Assembly (NCBI GenBank): GCA_036011785.1
Contig: DASCOB010000121.1
Location: forward strand, 1-39,156
DNA from: CAJWGI01 sp036011785
Lineage (GTDB): Bacteria > Chloroflexota > Anaerolineae > Anaerolineales > UBA11657
Length of the DNA: 39,156 nucleotides
Reading direction: 5' to 3'
Below the pieces are notes generated by a model, which searched no databases, was not told the DNA's origin, and saw only the letters and a list, made by a program, of their open reading frames with translations. This document shows positions 1 through 7,316 of the stretch, piece by piece (within the stretch, counting starts at the first letter, position 1; every line of letters starts with the position of its first letter). The position numbers and the translations under genes are program-made.

Positions 1-608
1 CACACCTACCGGTAGATGTGCAGGCGCTTGGCGCAGACTTTTTTGCATTCTCTGGGCATAAAAAGTGTGGACCTACCGGCGTGGGTGTGCTGTGGGGGCG
101 GTCTGAGCTTTTACAATCGATGCCACCATTTCTTGGGGGAGGTGACATGATAAAGCGCGTGTACCTGCGTGATTTCGAGCCGAATGAAATACCCTACAAA
201 TTCGAGGCTGGGACGCCGCCAATTGGGGAAGCGATTGGTCTGGGCGCAGCGGTTCATTTTCTCACCGAAGTTGGCATGGAAGCCATCTGGAAGCACGAGC
301 AATGGCTTATTGAATACGCGCTTGAGCGACTGCAGGCCGTTCCTGGAATCAACGTTTACGGTCAGACTGCCGGGGAGCGGGGCGGTGTGGCGGCATTCAC
401 CTTAGATGGCGTTCACCCACACGATGTTGCTCAGGTGCTCGATGCTCATGGCGTTGCGGTTCGGGCGGGCCACCATTGCGCCATGCCGTTGCACGACCGG
501 TTTGATCTGGTAGCAACGGCGCGAGCATCTTTTTATTTGTACAATACGCGTGACGAGGTAGATGAGCTCATCGGCGGGCTTTACAAAGTGAAAGATCTGT
601 TCGGATAA
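1..608 (+). CDS. sufS: Cysteine desulfurase SufS, C-terminal part (5' end outside window)
   Basis: PLP-dependent cysteine desulfurase that takes sulfur from L-cysteine and passes it as a persulfide to the Fe-S scaffold in the cytoplasm. The reading frame is open to the left edge (nucleotide 3 onward reads HLPVDVQALGADFFAFSGHK), so the GTG at 18 is an internal Val and not the start. The PLP-binding lysine of the SGHK motif is at 60-62. The persulfide-forming cysteine of the RAGHHCAMPL motif is at 477-479. Roughly the last 200 of about 410 residues are present. The RAGHHC context is that of group II SufS rather than IscS/NifS. It ends 14 bases before sufU, as expected for a Suf operon with a SufU partner. 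No defect is visible in the part seen. Confidence 0.96.
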   Translation, partial: HLPVDVQALGADFFAFSGHKKCGPTGVGVLWGRSELLQSMPPFLGGGDMIKRVYLRDFEPNEIPYKFEAGTPPIGEAIGLGAAVHFLTEVGMEAIWKHEQWLIEYALERLQAVPGINVYGQTAGERGGVAAFTLDGVHPHDVAQVLDAHGVAVRAGHHCAMPLHDRFDLVATARASFYLYNTRDEVDELIGGLYKVKDLFG

Positions 609-622
609 ATGGGATTGCTACT

Positions 623-1009
623 ATGCACGATATGTATCGGGAGTTTATCCTAGACCACTACAAGAACCCTCGTTTTCACGGCGTACTGGACAACGCGGAC
701 ATAACCTACGAGGATGATAATCCGCTCTGCGGGGATGTAATTCGCATTGACCTGCGCGTGAATGGGGACAACCGCGTGGTTGATGCAGCCTTCTCGGGCC
801 AAGGGTGTGCTATTTCGCAGGCATCCGCCTCGATGCTGATGGAGGAGATTCAAGGAAAAACTCTGGATGAAATCAAAGAGTACACGCGCGATGATATCCT
901 CGAAATGCTTGGAATCGAGTTGGGGCCCGTGCGCTTGAAATGTGCGATGCTGGCGCTTAAAGTACTCAAGGTGGGCGCATACGGCGTGCAGGAATGGGTG
1001 GAGGACTGA
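623..1009 (+). CDS. sufU: SufU-type Fe-S assembly protein / sulfurtransferase
   Basis: SufU accepts sulfur from SufS and feeds the SufBCD machinery. The 128-residue product has the three zinc or cluster-ligand cysteines: C36 in NPLCGD with D38 beside it, C62 in GQGCAISQ, and C107 in RLKCAML. The segment between the second and third cysteines is longer than in IscU, which marks SufU. The product is somewhat shorter than well-studied SufU proteins of about 145 residues. The start is ATG at 623, 14 bases after sufS. The gene is followed by a 75-base gap and then a Rieske protein read in the same direction. Confidence 0.95.
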   Translation: MHDMYREFILDHYKNPRFHGVLDNADITYEDDNPLCGDVIRIDLRVNGDNRVVDAAFSGQGCAISQASASMLMEEIQGKTLDEIKEYTRDDILEMLGIELGPVRLKCAMLALKVLKVGAYGVQEWVED

Positions 1010-1026
1010 TGATGACATCGCAGTCT

Positions 1027-1038
1027 GTCTGCGCAGAC
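1027..1038. repeat. Perfect 12-bp palindrome in the sufU-Rieske gap
   Basis: GTCTGCGCAGAC is exactly self-complementary and lies 18 bases after the sufU stop and 46 bases before the Rieske start. It could be a dimeric repressor site or a small RNA hairpin. There is no T-tract, so it is not an intrinsic terminator. With only one copy seen, no function can be assigned. Confidence 0.35.
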
Positions 1039-1084
1039 CTGCGGGTGAGAGTTGTCGGAATGAAGGGTCGGGGTTGAGGGAGTA

Positions 1085-1396
1085 GTGCGCTTCACGCTTG
1101 CAACAACTGGGGAGTTGGCGCCTGGAGAGCGAAAACCTTTCGAGCTCGATGGGCGTCGAATTGTGCTTTTCAACATCGCTGGGGAATATTACTGCATCGC
1201 GGATGTTTGCTCGCATGATGGCGGCCCAGTCGCGGAGGGCGAGTGCGATGGCTTTGAGATCGAATGCCCTCGGCATGGAGCTCGCTTCGACGTGCGCGAT
1301 GGAAAAGTGCTGTCGTTCCCGGCGATAAGGGACATTCCCGCATACCCGGTCTCTGTGGTTGACCAGAAGGTTCGGATTGACATTGACGAGAGTTGA
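1085..1396 (+). CDS. Rieske-type [2Fe-2S] ferredoxin
   Basis: Small soluble Rieske protein of 103 residues. The cluster motifs are C42-x-H44 in CSHDGGP and C61-x2-H64 in CPRHGARFD, the standard two-Cys two-His ligand set. There is no membrane anchor or fused oxygenase domain, so it resembles NirD-like or dioxygenase-type ferredoxins. The start is GTG at 1085, preceded by GAGGG at a normal ribosome-binding distance. It lies downstream of sufS and sufU in the same direction. Small Rieske proteins are often found inside Suf operons of Gram-positive and Chloroflexota genomes, where an electron-transfer role in cluster assembly is presumed but not shown. The gene ends in a convergent gap of 58 bases facing the glycosyltransferase. 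Confidence 0.9.
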   Translation: MRFTLATTGELAPGERKPFELDGRRIVLFNIAGEYYCIADVCSHDGGPVAEGECDGFEIECPRHGARFDVRDGKVLSFPAIRDIPAYPVSVVDQKVRIDIDES

Positions 1397-1454
1397 ATTT
1401 GTTCTCGTCGACTCCGTATACCAATGGTTCCGACTTAACGAACAACCAGAAACT

Positions 1455-2591
1455 CTAAAGGGCTAACGTGCGCTCGTAAACCGAGCGGGTGGCTTGGGCT
1501 GCCGAATTCCAGGTGAAGGCAGCGGCCCGACTGCGGCCGCGCGCTGCCAGCTGTCGGCACATGTCCTCATGGCGGAGCAGTCGCGTTATCTCTTTTTTCC
1601 ACGTGCTTGCGTTCTCGGGCTCGCAAAGAATGACTGCGTCTCCGACGACTTCAGGCAGGCTGGAAGAGTTGGAACACACTACCGGGGTTCCGCAGGCCAT
1701 GGCCTCTAATGGCGGAAGCCCAAAACCCTCATAAAGTGATGGAAAGGCAAATACTGTTGCGGCGGAAAGCAAGGCAGGCAGGTCGGTTTCAGGGACTTTG
1801 CCCAACAAGCGCACATTATGCCGGACGGGGGAGTTTTGGAGCTCATCAATAAAGCCGCGATACAGCCAGCCGCGATTGCCCGCCAGCACAAGTGCGACGT
1901 GTGGGTGAAGGTGGTGGAGCATTTCAAAGGCTCGCAGGAGCGTGGCATGGTTTTTTCGTGGCTCGATGGTGCTGACGCAAAGGATGAAGGTTTTGGGCAG
2001 GCCGTAGGCAGCGCGCACGGCGGCAAGGTGTTTCTCGTTTGTCACCGGGCGGAAAGAGGGCGAGATGCCTTCTGGTATGACGGTAATGCTTTCGGGATTT
2101 ATCCCGAGCAAAGCAACCGCATCGTTTTTCGTGTTCTCGGAAACGGCAATGATGGCATCAGCGCGCTGCAGGAATCGCGGAAACATTTGGCGGAGGAATA
2201 TGCGATTAAGCGGGCGGTGGTATTGGGGTAAGAGCAATGGTATCAAGTCGTGCAAAGTGAAGACGGTGCGGACGCGGCGAAACCGGGGAAGCAAGTGGCC
2301 AGTGCTGTGGTATAGCGCGACGCCACTGAAAGAGGCGTCCATGCGCGGCCCGCCAAAGTGAGTTAACGCGGTGCGCAGGCGCCAGGGTTTGTTGGAAAGC
2401 GTAAAGGAGTACTGGGGCATTTCCCTTAGTGGCGCCGGCACGTTGGCAGTCGCGCAGTTGTTGTAGGCGATGGCATAGTCTCCGCCGGGATTCGTGCTGA
2501 GGAGCCCGCCTATCAATCCCAACGCGTAGCGTCCCATCCCAGCCTGGCGCTGCAAGACAGGGGAGGCTTCGATGCATATTCTTGTGCTCAT
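1455..2591 (-). CDS. GT4-family glycosyltransferase (GT-B fold)
   Basis: Retaining glycosyltransferase of the GT1/GT4 type, 378 residues, close to the usual length. It has an N-terminal acceptor domain with the glycine-containing GMGRYALGL loop, and a C-terminal nucleotide-sugar domain starting near VSTIEPRKNH. The EX7E signature is EGFGLPPLE, followed by AMACGTPVV. No signal peptide or membrane segment is seen. The acceptor and sugar donor cannot be read from sequence; mannosyl transfer to a lipid or polysaccharide is typical of close relatives. It is the last gene of the alaS operon, starting one base beyond the uridine kinase stop, so it is probably translationally coupled. Confidence 0.9.
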   Translation of the reverse strand: MSTRICIEASPVLQRQAGMGRYALGLIGGLLSTNPGGDYAIAYNNCATANVPAPLREMPQYSFTLSNKPWRLRTALTHFGGPRMDASFSGVALYHSTGHLLPRFRRVRTVFTLHDLIPLLLPQYHRPLNRIFLRQMFPRFLQRADAIIAVSENTKNDAVALLGINPESITVIPEGISPSFRPVTNEKHLAAVRAAYGLPKTFILCVSTIEPRKNHATLLRAFEMLHHLHPHVALVLAGNRGWLYRGFIDELQNSPVRHNVRLLGKVPETDLPALLSAATVFAFPSLYEGFGLPPLEAMACGTPVVCSNSSSLPEVVGDAVILCEPENASTWKKEITRLLRHEDMCRQLAARGRSRAAAFTWNSAAQATRSVYERTLAL

Positions 2592-2592
2592 T

Positions 2593-3249
2593 CTAAGACT
2601 GACCTACCAGATCCTGGATTTGGGCAGTGACGCGGCTGATGTCGGCGTGATTGCGATCGGTGCCGTTAATAACGATGTCGGCGAATTCACACCCGGGTTT
2701 GACGAATCGGATGTGGCCGGGCCGGACGGTGGCAAGATACTGATGCAAGACTGACTCAACTGTGCGCCCACGTGTGCACCCACGTTTGGCGACATCTCGT
2801 TGGAGTCGGCGCGTCAGGTGTATGTCCGGGTCTGTGCGAACGTATATTTTCATGTCTAACATTGTGCGCAGTGCTGCCACGGCGTAAATGAGGATGCCCT
2901 CAAGGATGATGATTTCCCTGGGCTGCGCCAACGCGGGGGTGGCAACGCGTACATGGCGTGCAAAGTCGTAAGATGGGATGGCGGCTGGCTGCCCACGCCT
3001 GAGGGCCATGAGATGGTCTATGAGTAACTCTGTCTCGAGCGCATCAGGGTGGTCGTAATTGACTGATGCGCGCTCGGCAGCAGTGAGGTGGGAGAGATCA
3101 GTGTAATAAGAATCGTGCTGTATGCTCGCAACGAGGTGAGACCCCAACTGTTCAATTAACGCTTGCACCAGCGTGGTTTTGCCGGAGCAGCTACCGCCGG
3201 AGACGCCGACGAAAAGGGGTGTTTTGCGTATGGTTGGCATGTGTGGCAC
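2593..3249 (-). CDS. udk: Uridine kinase
   Basis: Phosphorylates uridine and cytidine to UMP and CMP in pyrimidine salvage. The 218-residue product has a P-loop GVSGGSCSGKTT near the N-terminus and the uridine-kinase HDSYY and NYDHPDA motifs. Length fits the family. The longest frame starts at GTG (3247-3249), 4 bases after the binding-protein gene. An ATG three codons later (3238-3240) is an equally good start, and neither has a clear Shine-Dalgarno sequence. It sits in the middle of the long operon. Confidence 0.93.
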   Translation of the reverse strand: MPHMPTIRKTPLFVGVSGGSCSGKTTLVQALIEQLGSHLVASIQHDSYYTDLSHLTAAERASVNYDHPDALETELLIDHLMALRRGQPAAIPSYDFARHVRVATPALAQPREIIILEGILIYAVAALRTMLDMKIYVRTDPDIHLTRRLQRDVAKRGCTRGRTVESVLHQYLATVRPGHIRFVKPGCEFADIVINGTDRNHADISRVTAQIQDLVGQS

Positions 3250-3253
3250 GGGT

Positions 3254-4237
3254 TTAGGGCTGCACGCGGCGGCCGTGTCTCCACGTGTACACGCTTAATT
3301 GCGGCGTAGTCCATTCGCCGGTTTCATCGAAATTGACGTAGCCTGAAACACCGTAGAAATCTGTTTGGGTGAGCGCATCGGCGACATATGTGGCGGTGGG
3401 CACGGCAGCTGCCGACAGGGCTGTGAGCAGCACGTGGGTAGCTTCATATGCATGTAGAGATACCCATCCCACGGATTCATCGGGGAAGGCAGCGCGGTGA
3501 TTAGCGACAAACATGGATGCTTCCGTGACAGCGGGCGGGTGCGGTCTGGGGGTAACAAAGTGACTCCCGTCAGCGTTGTTCCCGGCAAGGCGGGCGAATT
3601 CTCGGAGCGACCAGAGGGGGCCTCCGACAATCGCCGCACTGAGATTATCAGAGTGTCCAATCGCCAGTAATTCCGCACCGGTCACGACGTCGCAAAGGCA
3701 TATGGCTGGCAGATCATACTGCGTGGCAGCTTCTTCCATTGCGGTGGCGAGTCCTTCTGTTGTCGGATAAAGCCGGAAGAATGTGCGCCCGCCGTTTTCC
3801 GGAGCAGGTGGCGCGGCGCTGGTGGCTAGAATGGGTAGGTTGGCGCGGGCATAGATCGGGGCGGCTGCGGTGGTGCCACTGTCCAACCAGTGGCCGATAA
3901 CCGCCACTACGGCTGTATCGGTAAGCATCCTGTTCGCCTGCTCGATGGCAGTGTCGGGGTCGCCGGCGTCGTCAAGAGCCAGTAGTACCACTGGGTGCCC
4001 ACGGATGCCGCCAGCTGCGTTGAATTCGGAAAGCGCCAGACGAGCGCCGTGAAAAGCCTGATACCCGATTTCGCGATAGCGACCTGAAAACGGGGCAACC
4101 AATCCGATCTTGATTGTTGCGGGCGCGCTGGGAAGACATGCGGTCAAGCAGAGCATAATAGCTGCGATGCTAATGGGCCGCGGCCAATCTTCACGTAACG
4201 GGTGTGCGGTAATAATCGTCAAGGTTCGCATTGCCAT
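3254..4237 (-). CDS. ABC-type branched-chain amino-acid binding lipoprotein (Peripla_BP_6, LivK-like)
   Basis: Predicted extracytoplasmic solute-binding protein of 327 residues. A hydrophobic N-terminal segment ends in the lipobox LTAC, so Cys34 should be lipidated and the protein membrane-anchored. The mature part begins IKIGLVAPFSGRY, typical of type I periplasmic binding proteins of the LivJ/LivK group. No permease or ATPase gene is near, so the ligand and transport role are unknown; an orphan sensory or envelope role is possible. Its start overlaps the mltG end by 19 bases, which indicates translational coupling in the alaS operon. Confidence 0.85.
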   Translation of the reverse strand: MAMRTLTIITAHPLREDWPRPISIAAIMLCLTACLPSAPATIKIGLVAPFSGRYREIGYQAFHGARLALSEFNAAGGIRGHPVVLLALDDAGDPDTAIEQANRMLTDTAVVAVIGHWLDSGTTAAAPIYARANLPILATSAAPPAPENGGRTFFRLYPTTEGLATAMEEAATQYDLPAICLCDVVTGAELLAIGHSDNLSAAIVGGPLWSLREFARLAGNNADGSHFVTPRPHPPAVTEASMFVANHRAAFPDESVGWVSLHAYEATHVLLTALSAAAVPTATYVADALTQTDFYGVSGYVNFDETGEWTTPQLSVYTWRHGRRVQP

Positions 4238-5376
4238 AGCAGATGTTCGCGGTATGTGCGCGAAAAATTATGACGCCCGCTCCCGTCGCACACAGCTCGA
4301 AAATACAGGAATTCGGTGGGGGCGGGATTGCCGACGCTCTCGAGGATGCTTGCGCCTGGGCTGGCGATAGGTCCGGGCGGCAGTCCGGGTGGCAAATACG
4401 TGTTGTATGGGTGCTCTACCAAACGGGGGTCGATGGAAATCGGCGGCCACCAGTCTGTTGGTGTGGCCAGCGCGTATTGTACGGTTGGGTCGGCGGCCAG
4501 CGGCATCCCTAGGGCGAGCCTATTTAGGAAGACGCCCGCAATGAGGGGCGCTTCGCTTTCGCGCATCGTCTCACGCTGTACTATCGATGCCAGCGTAACG
4601 AACTGATGCAGAGATAAGTTACGGTTATTGGCGAGACGGCTCAGGTGTTTGGATTCTCGGTCGAATGCTGACAACATCATGCTGAGCACTTCGGGCGCAG
4701 TGGAGCGCGGCGCCAGAACGTAGTCGCCGGGATACAGAAGGCCCTCGAGGGTGGCGTCAGGAGGCAACGTCGAGAGAAACGAATAATCTCCCGGTAATGG
4801 CAGTTCGCGTGCACCTAGCGTCAAAAACGTGTTGCGGTCAACGGCGAGGTGTGGGTGCTGCGAGAGAGCGTCGGCTGCTTGCTCCAGACGCCAGCCGGCC
4901 CACACGTGGAAACGAACTTCGGAGGGCATTGCGTCGGTGAGCGCAGCGGCGACATCGATAGTCGTCATGGACGGGTGAAACTGAAAAAAGCCGGCTTCAA
5001 TCTGCGAGTCCAATCCTTTGTAGACAAGGTAATCTCGGAGAAGGCGCGCATCGGGCACAATGCTCCGTGCTGCCAGGCGTTGGCTGACGGCGCTCGCCGA
5101 CTCACCCGGCGCGACAAAAAAATCTCCTGTCTTGAAGTTTCCTCTATGGGTGGTTGTTAGCATCTCTACATTACGGCCAAGCCGCGCGCGCAGCCAGTAT
5201 GCATCCAGCATGGACACCTGCGGATGGGGAGATCCCAGCGGGGAGACAGGAATGGCGAGGCGGATCCAGGCGTAGGCAAGCAATACCAGCAGCCCTAGCG
5301 CCGTGAGTCCGGAGAGCGCGTGACGCCCGCGAGCAACGCTCTTAACTTTCAGGTGGCGAGTCGTTTTGCGAGGCAT
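4219..5376 (-). CDS. mltG: Endolytic murein transglycosylase MltG (YceG-like)
   Basis: Membrane-anchored lytic transglycosylase that cleaves nascent glycan strands and ends their elongation. The 385-residue product has a short basic N-terminus, one membrane helix (about residues 20-40), a LysM-like middle region and the YceG catalytic domain. The active-site region reads ASIVQRE followed by AGVFLNRL, and the late motifs DPTVQYAL and YNTYLPPGLPPGPIASPG are characteristic. The start ATG at 5376 lies inside the ruvX 3' end (35-base overlap). The ruvX-mltG pairing is widely conserved in bacteria. Confidence 0.94.
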   Translation of the reverse strand: MPRKTTRHLKVKSVARGRHALSGLTALGLLVLLAYAWIRLAIPVSPLGSPHPQVSMLDAYWLRARLGRNVEMLTTTHRGNFKTGDFFVAPGESASAVSQRLAARSIVPDARLLRDYLVYKGLDSQIEAGFFQFHPSMTTIDVAAALTDAMPSEVRFHVWAGWRLEQAADALSQHPHLAVDRNTFLTLGARELPLPGDYSFLSTLPPDATLEGLLYPGDYVLAPRSTAPEVLSMMLSAFDRESKHLSRLANNRNLSLHQFVTLASIVQRETMRESEAPLIAGVFLNRLALGMPLAADPTVQYALATPTDWWPPISIDPRLVEHPYNTYLPPGLPPGPIASPGASILESVGNPAPTEFLYFRAVCDGSGRHNFSRTYREHLLWQCEP

Positions 5377-5770
5377 GGGCGTCCAGATAATCCTGCAGTA
5401 TGACGGCTGCCGCGATTGAGTGTATCGAGTGGTTCCGCCTTCTAGACTGATGCGATGATATTTGTGTTGCGCGGGTGGTGGAATCCGATTCGTCCCAATA
5501 CTGTACGGGTAGCGTAGTGCATTGCTTTAGGGCAGCGGTGAAGCGGCGAACGCGGCGAGCTGCCTTGCCCAGGTCGCCGGCGGCATCGGTTGGTGTGCCC
5601 ACCACAATGGCGGCTACGCCCTCCTGTTTGGCGGTGTTGGCGACGAAGGCCGCATCGCTCCAGCGTGACACATGGGCGTGCTCCGGCAAAGGGCGCGCCA
5701 CTATCCCTTCCTGATCGCTGAGCGCGAGGCCGAGGTGGATTTCGCCGTGGTCAACCGCCAATATTCTCAT
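5342..5770 (-). CDS. ruvX: RuvX/YqgF-family pre-16S rRNA nuclease-like protein with altered third acidic residue
   Basis: RNase H-fold family involved in 16S rRNA 5'-end maturation. I chose ATG at 5770 because MRILAVDHG matches the family N-terminus; the frame also allows GTG at 5794. The start overlaps the upstream gene by 20 bases. The product is 142 residues. The first acidic residue (D7 in AVDHGE) and the second (E94 in WDES) are present. The third, normally Asp in the (I/V)DxxAA motif, is His (H117, IHSIAAAVILQDYLD), encoded by CAC at 5420-5422. The DER motif is also altered to DES. It may have reduced or altered activity. Confidence 0.9.
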   Translation of the reverse strand: MRILAVDHGEIHLGLALSDQEGIVARPLPEHAHVSRWSDAAFVANTAKQEGVAAIVVGTPTDAAGDLGKAARRVRRFTAALKQCTTLPVQYWDESDSTTRATQISSHQSRRRNHSIHSIAAAVILQDYLDAHASQNDSPPES

Positions 5771-7313
5771 TGGAAGGGATAGTAAGTGGGGCACTGAACG
5801 TGATGTTGGTGCGCCACGCTAGCCACGGCGTGCGAGAGCTCCAGCGTGGGCGCACGACTATGGTGGGTGGATTGGAAAGCGGGAAGTTGTCCATGAGAAT
5901 TCCAGGAGCTTCTGCAACAGGTAGCCAGCGGACTACCTCCTTGACAATGGCTGGATCGATGCTGGGCAAGACATTACCTCTCGCGGTCACGGAAAACGAG
6001 ATTTCGCCGGATTGATCTCCCCTAATTGAAGTGGAGCGCGAATAACTGACTGTGTCGTCCTGTAGGGTCATCTTGGGCCCAATGCGGCGTTCTAGCGCGT
6101 GGAAGCCCGCCTGATAAGCATCGTGTTCATTTGCCACGGAAGCGGTCACCGTGGCACGCATTTCTAGCGTTAGCGTATCGGTGTGTTCGCCGATGAAATG
6201 GCTGTAATTGGTATCGGTGACGCTTTGTACTTTGGCGGTGGCCAATGATGCAAACTGGTGCGGCGCCAGGCCGGCGACAATAGCCGCGTACCCCTGATGG
6301 CGTAACTGCGTGAGTAAAGCTTGATATGCACGGGAACGATCGGCGGTCGTGACTGAAGGCAAGGTGATGGTTTCGCCCCCGGTGGTGGGCTGCCGGTTTG
6401 TAACCGCTACATGCTGATGCAACGGTCCCTCTACGCGGTTGATCAAGGCTGTTTTCACGTTTCCGCTAGGTCCGGCCGATACGGCCTGCACGGAGGCGGT
6501 CGCAATCATTCCGCGATTAGGTTCCAGAAGTACATCGTTCTGTGTAACAAAGCGGACGGGTTCGCCATCGCTGGTGCGTACAGCAGTGCCGACGGGTATA
6601 CGGATTTGCTGCGTGGTCAGGTTTGTAAAGACAACAGTGCCCTGGGCGGATTTCGTCGAAAGATCTGCGCTACCCGTGGTGGTGATTTCGATTTCAGCGG
6701 CAATCTCCGCGCTTTGGGTGAGTGCGGGGATGCGAGCATTGAGGTAGTCCGCTGCGGTGATGTCGGGGTCACCGGAAACTTCCAGTTGAATGGTGAGATG
6801 CTGGTCAATTGGAGTAAGCGCGACTTCCGCACTGGGTAGCGTGAGCATCAACATGGTTGCAGCCGCCATCAAGCCCAGCGCAGTGAAGAAGCCGCCCCGA
6901 ACCATATGCCAGCGTGAGGGGCGAGAGGAATCCGGAGGACGCACGAGCTGCGCTCTAGCGTCCTCCGGGTTGGGTGGGGCGTTCGGCGGCTTGCTAAACA
7001 TCGGGCGGAGTGAGCGACGGGAGCGCCAGATGAAGAGATGAGCGTCGTCGACCGAATCGAAAATCGGAAGATCCAACTCTCTGGCGTTGTCCACAATCTG
7101 GTCATCTGCTGTAACTAGGCCAAGGTGTGCGCCCAAACGGGAGGCATGACGATGCATCAGAATAAGGTCCAACAGGCGTGAGAGCGGTCGGAGCTGGCCG
7201 CGCGCGAATGTGGGCCACACCAGCAAAATGCGGTCCACCCGCGCCCGCCCCATTTTGTCGCGGGCAGAGTGGTGATCGTCGTGGGGCTCTAGATGGACGA
7301 CCTGTTCGCGCAA
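5751..7313 (-). CDS. Membrane-anchored protein with baseplate J/gp47-like domain
   Basis: Conserved protein of unknown function, 520 residues. The N-terminal about 100 residues are soluble. A single transmembrane helix follows at about 140-160 (GLMAAATMLMLTLP), then a long beta-rich extracytoplasmic part. The stretch around GTAVRTSDGEPVRFVTQND and ASVQAVSAGPSGNV has the look of Baseplate_J/gp47 domains, as automated annotation often labels homologues. There are no other phage genes, so this is a cellular protein. The start is TTG at 7313, three bases after alaS; ATG at 7253 is an alternative. Its fixed place before ruvX and mltG suggests an envelope role. I recall this gene order from Anaerolineae genomes but cannot confirm it here. 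Confidence 0.8.
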   Translation of the reverse strand: MREQVVHLEPHDDHHSARDKMGRARVDRILLVWPTFARGQLRPLSRLLDLILMHRHASRLGAHLGLVTADDQIVDNARELDLPIFDSVDDAHLFIWRSRRSLRPMFSKPPNAPPNPEDARAQLVRPPDSSRPSRWHMVRGGFFTALGLMAAATMLMLTLPSAEVALTPIDQHLTIQLEVSGDPDITAADYLNARIPALTQSAEIAAEIEITTTGSADLSTKSAQGTVVFTNLTTQQIRIPVGTAVRTSDGEPVRFVTQNDVLLEPNRGMIATASVQAVSAGPSGNVKTALINRVEGPLHQHVAVTNRQPTTGGETITLPSVTTADRSRAYQALLTQLRHQGYAAIVAGLAPHQFASLATAKVQSVTDTNYSHFIGEHTDTLTLEMRATVTASVANEHDAYQAGFHALERRIGPKMTLQDDTVSYSRSTSIRGDQSGEISFSVTARGNVLPSIDPAIVKEVVRWLPVAEAPGILMDNFPLSNPPTIVVRPRWSSRTPWLAWRTNITFSAPLTIPSNENIGG

Positions 7314-7316
7314 AGG

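Noticed and set aside
1397..1454. Bidirectional terminator between the Rieske and glycosyltransferase genes
   Set aside because: Only a four-base GTTC/GAAC pairing is seen, with no T-run on either strand.
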